Part shown: positions 4,537 to 6,302 of the stretch, in pieces
Position numbering within the stretch: the first letter of the stretch is position 1
Layout: the number at the start of each line of letters is the position of its first letter
Source: Pseudomonadota bacterium
Lineage (GTDB): Bacteria; Myxococcota_A; Polyangia; Fen-1088
DNA length: 6,302 bases
Direction: 5' to 3'
Assembly (NCBI GenBank): GCA_017881285.1
Contig: JADGRD010000219.1
Span: 1 to 6,302, forward strand
Notes under the pieces: generated by a model
What the model saw: the letters and a program-made list of their open reading frames with translations, nothing else
Database searches by the model: none
Told to the model about the DNA's origin: nothing
Program-made: the position numbers and the translations under genes

Positions 4537-6302
4537 TCATCGCCCGACCCGGAACACGGTGAGGATGCCATCATCGACGATGGGCTGGCCGAACGTGGTG
4601 GCCAGGCGGTCCCGAATGCGCGCGACGAACCGCATCGACTCCGGCCCCTGGTGCCTTCGCTCGATCATGTTGAAGAACTCCCGTGGCAGGTTCCAATGCA
4701 AGAGCACGTACTCGGCCCGACGCGACCGCACGGCATCCACGTCGGCGATATCGACGAGCGTGGCAAAGGCGATGCCCGGCCGGCGGGACCTGGGGCCAAT
4801 CACATGGTCGACCGTCATGTCCTCGACCAGGTAGCCGCGCGAGGACTCGGCCACGCCGACCTTCCGCTCGTCATCCAGGGCCAGACCAAAGCCATCCATC
4901 CATGTGGCGCCGCTATCGTAGTAGCCCGCCAGCACGGGCCGGTGATGAACTGCCTGCGCCATGTACAAGCGGTTGTAGCCCTGCCCGCACACGAACGGGT
5001 ACTCGACGATGGGCGCGTCCCCCGCCTCCTGCGCGAGCGTCTCGTAGAAGGGGTGAAGTTGCCGGCGACACATCGCCGGCTGGCCCGCTTCCAGGGGATT
5101 GGGCTTGCTGCACATCCCGTCGAAATCCGCGTAGTCGTACTGGAAGGCCGGGTGCTTGGTGAAGCTGGCGGCGCCGACGTAGAGGTAGGGAAGTGGCCCG
5201 GAGAGGTAGAAGATCGCGGCCAGACCGATGAGAAGCGAGGCCTCGACCACCCTGCGCAAACGTCCCGCCCTGACCAAGTTCACGAGCGCTTGCCCCGCGA
5301 CGCCGATGGCCACGGCCGGCAGCAGGAAAATGGGCATGGCATAGCGAGCGAAGATGGCGCCGACCTCGCTTTGCAATGGATGACCGATGAGCACGGCCGC
5401 GACTGCGGCCACCGCCGCCGCGCCGAACAGGCTCACCTCGCAAGGAGCACGCCGCGCCGCCAGAACCAGGCCCGCCAAGGTAAGACCCACGAAAAGCACT
5501 TGCACCGTGACCGACGAGGTTCCGCAGAGGAGTTGCAGGAGTGCGAGGAAGGTTCGCCCGGAGTAGGGCGAAGCGGCGCCACCAGCCGGATTCGCCTGCC
5601 GGACGTACCAGAGGGCCGTCAACGAGCCGGCCAGGGCAAAGAGGATGCATCCAACCTTGGCCACTTGCTTGGGGCCCGGCCTGGACGGTTCCGCCTGCCG
5701 ATGCTGGCGCCATTGCAGGAGACCAGCGACGGTCCATGCCGCCAGGAGCGGCGGCAAGGCGGTGGCGTGCACCCAGATCGCGAAGACGCCGAACGCCGCC
5801 GCGGCCACTGCCGACCGCCGCTGTCCCGTCCGCAGCCAGTTGCCGAGGCTCGCGATCGCCAGGAATTCGAGCAGGAGCAACGGAGCGTAGGGCCGCGCGA
5901 AGCGACTGTAGAAGATGAGGAAGGGCGCCAGGGCGAGAACGGCCCCCGAGAGTAGCGCGGCCTCGGCCCCGAACCGCTCCCGCACCCAGCGCGGGTAGTA
6001 CCAGAGCAGCAGAAGACCCGCCAGGAGCGAGGGCAAGGCCATGGACCATTCGGACAGACCGACGGTCCGCAGGGCCGCCCGCAGGTACAGGTTTTGCGGC
6101 ACGCTGTTCGCACCCAGGCGGGTAGTGCGGCCGAGCAGTGACCCGAAGTCGTGATCGACGACATAGGCGATGGCATGCCATTCGTCGTCGAGCGGGAGCT
6201 GGCTGCCCAGGTGCCAGAGGCGTAGGTAGGCGCCGAACGCCACCAGCAGGAGGAGAACGAAGCCGTACGCCTTCCTGTCGGTGCTTCCCTGCGACGAGTC
6301 TT
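4537..6302 (-). CDS. Multi-pass GT39/PMT-like membrane glycosyltransferase, 5'-truncated
   Basis: Probably transfers a sugar from a polyprenyl-phosphate donor to an envelope acceptor; donor and acceptor cannot be read from sequence. The frame stays open to the right edge: the codons before GTG 6243 encode DRKAYGFVLLLLV, the start of the first membrane helix, so the true start is outside the window. Numbered from that GTG (568 aa), an early external loop has Asp19-Asp20-Glu21 followed by Trp-His, matching the acidic DE motif of GT39/ArnT-type enzymes. YSRFARPYAP (112-121) matches the family's R-x-x-R-P-Y segment. About eleven or twelve hydrophobic helices span to about residue 350. A soluble, probably periplasmic domain of about 220 residues follows, with 'QAVHHRPVLAGYY' (430-442), three cysteines (378, 392, 419) and 'EYVLLHW' (511-517), patterns I associate with GT39-like C-terminal domains. 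The TGA at 4539-4537 faces the mutH TGA with a 6-bp gap. The family assignment is fairly firm; specificity is unknown. Confidence 0.85.
   Translation of the reverse strand, partial: DSSQGSTDRKAYGFVLLLLVAFGAYLRLWHLGSQLPLDDEWHAIAYVVDHDFGSLLGRTTRLGANSVPQNLYLRAALRTVGLSEWSMALPSLLAGLLLLWYYPRWVRERFGAEAALLSGAVLALAPFLIFYSRFARPYAPLLLLEFLAIASLGNWLRTGQRRSAVAAAAFGVFAIWVHATALPPLLAAWTVAGLLQWRQHRQAEPSRPGPKQVAKVGCILFALAGSLTALWYVRQANPAGGAASPYSGRTFLALLQLLCGTSSVTVQVLFVGLTLAGLVLAARRAPCEVSLFGAAAVAAVAAVLIGHPLQSEVGAIFARYAMPIFLLPAVAIGVAGQALVNLVRAGRLRRVVEASLLIGLAAIFYLSGPLPYLYVGAASFTKHPAFQYDYADFDGMCSKPNPLEAGQPAMCRRQLHPFYETLAQEAGDAPIVEYPFVCGQGYNRLYMAQAVHHRPVLAGYYDSGATWMDGFGLALDDERKVGVAESSRGYLVEDMTVDHVIGPRSRRPGIAFATLVDIADVDAVRSRRAEYVLLHWNLPREFFNMIERRHQGPESMRFVARIRDRLATTFGQPIVDDGILTVFRVGR

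Noticed and set aside
4651..5955. Long plus-strand open frame (434 codons) opposite the glycosyltransferase
   Set aside because: Its product is an Arg/Gly/His/Gln-rich, low-complexity sequence with no domain; the minus-strand frame has coherent membrane helices and family motifs.
4913..6181. Second long minus-strand frame (422 codons) inside the glycosyltransferase
   Set aside because: Shadow frame, Arg/Gly/Ala-rich, without the helices and motifs of the overlapping real gene.
6181..6243. GTG 6243 as the true start of the glycosyltransferase
   Set aside because: The same frame continues upstream to the window edge and encodes the beginning of the first membrane helix, so starting at 6243 would cut that helix.

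Overview
This is a high-G+C window with strongly G/C-biased third codon positions. It carries five genes packed almost without gaps. The pairing of a myxobacterial-style Ser/Thr kinase (HRDVSPQN catalytic loop, C-terminal membrane anchor) with a secreted tetratricopeptide-like protein, plus a cysteine-containing secreted hypothetical protein, points to Myxococcota (Deltaproteobacteria-like). That placement is inferred from gene style; there is no marker gene in the window.

Layout: (1) 2-1063, plus strand, the 3' part of a secreted-looking protein of unknown function with a Ca-binding-type DxNxDGxxD loop. (2) A 63-bp gap holding two short palindromes. (3) 1127-2938, a eukaryotic-type Ser/Thr protein kinase with one transmembrane helix and a basic, probably periplasmic tail. 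(4) 2954-3862, a signal-peptide protein with a TPR-like helical domain, a proline-rich linker and two transmembrane helices. (5) About 3880-4530, a MutH-type mismatch-repair endonuclease with its catalytic set intact but no ATG, GTG or TTG start that would cover the whole conserved domain. (6) 4537-6302, minus strand, a multi-pass GT39-like glycosyltransferase that runs off the right edge. It converges on mutH with only 6 bp between the stop codons.

The kinase, TPR protein and mutH are on one strand with spacers of 15 bp and about 0-17 bp, so they are probably one transcription unit. The kinase and TPR protein make a plausible envelope-signalling pair. MutH would be the strand-nicking nuclease of methyl-directed mismatch repair, and its link to the kinase is most simply positional. 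The glycosyltransferase is separately transcribed and would act on a lipid-linked sugar in the envelope.

I see no RNA genes, mobile elements, CRISPR arrays or convincing terminators, and no gene-free stretch longer than 63 bp. The most notable points are the MutH outside its classical gammaproteobacterial setting, its missing canonical start, its Phe-to-Ala change at the position of E. coli Phe94, and the aberrant codon usage of the kinase tail. None amounts to a clearly new system.
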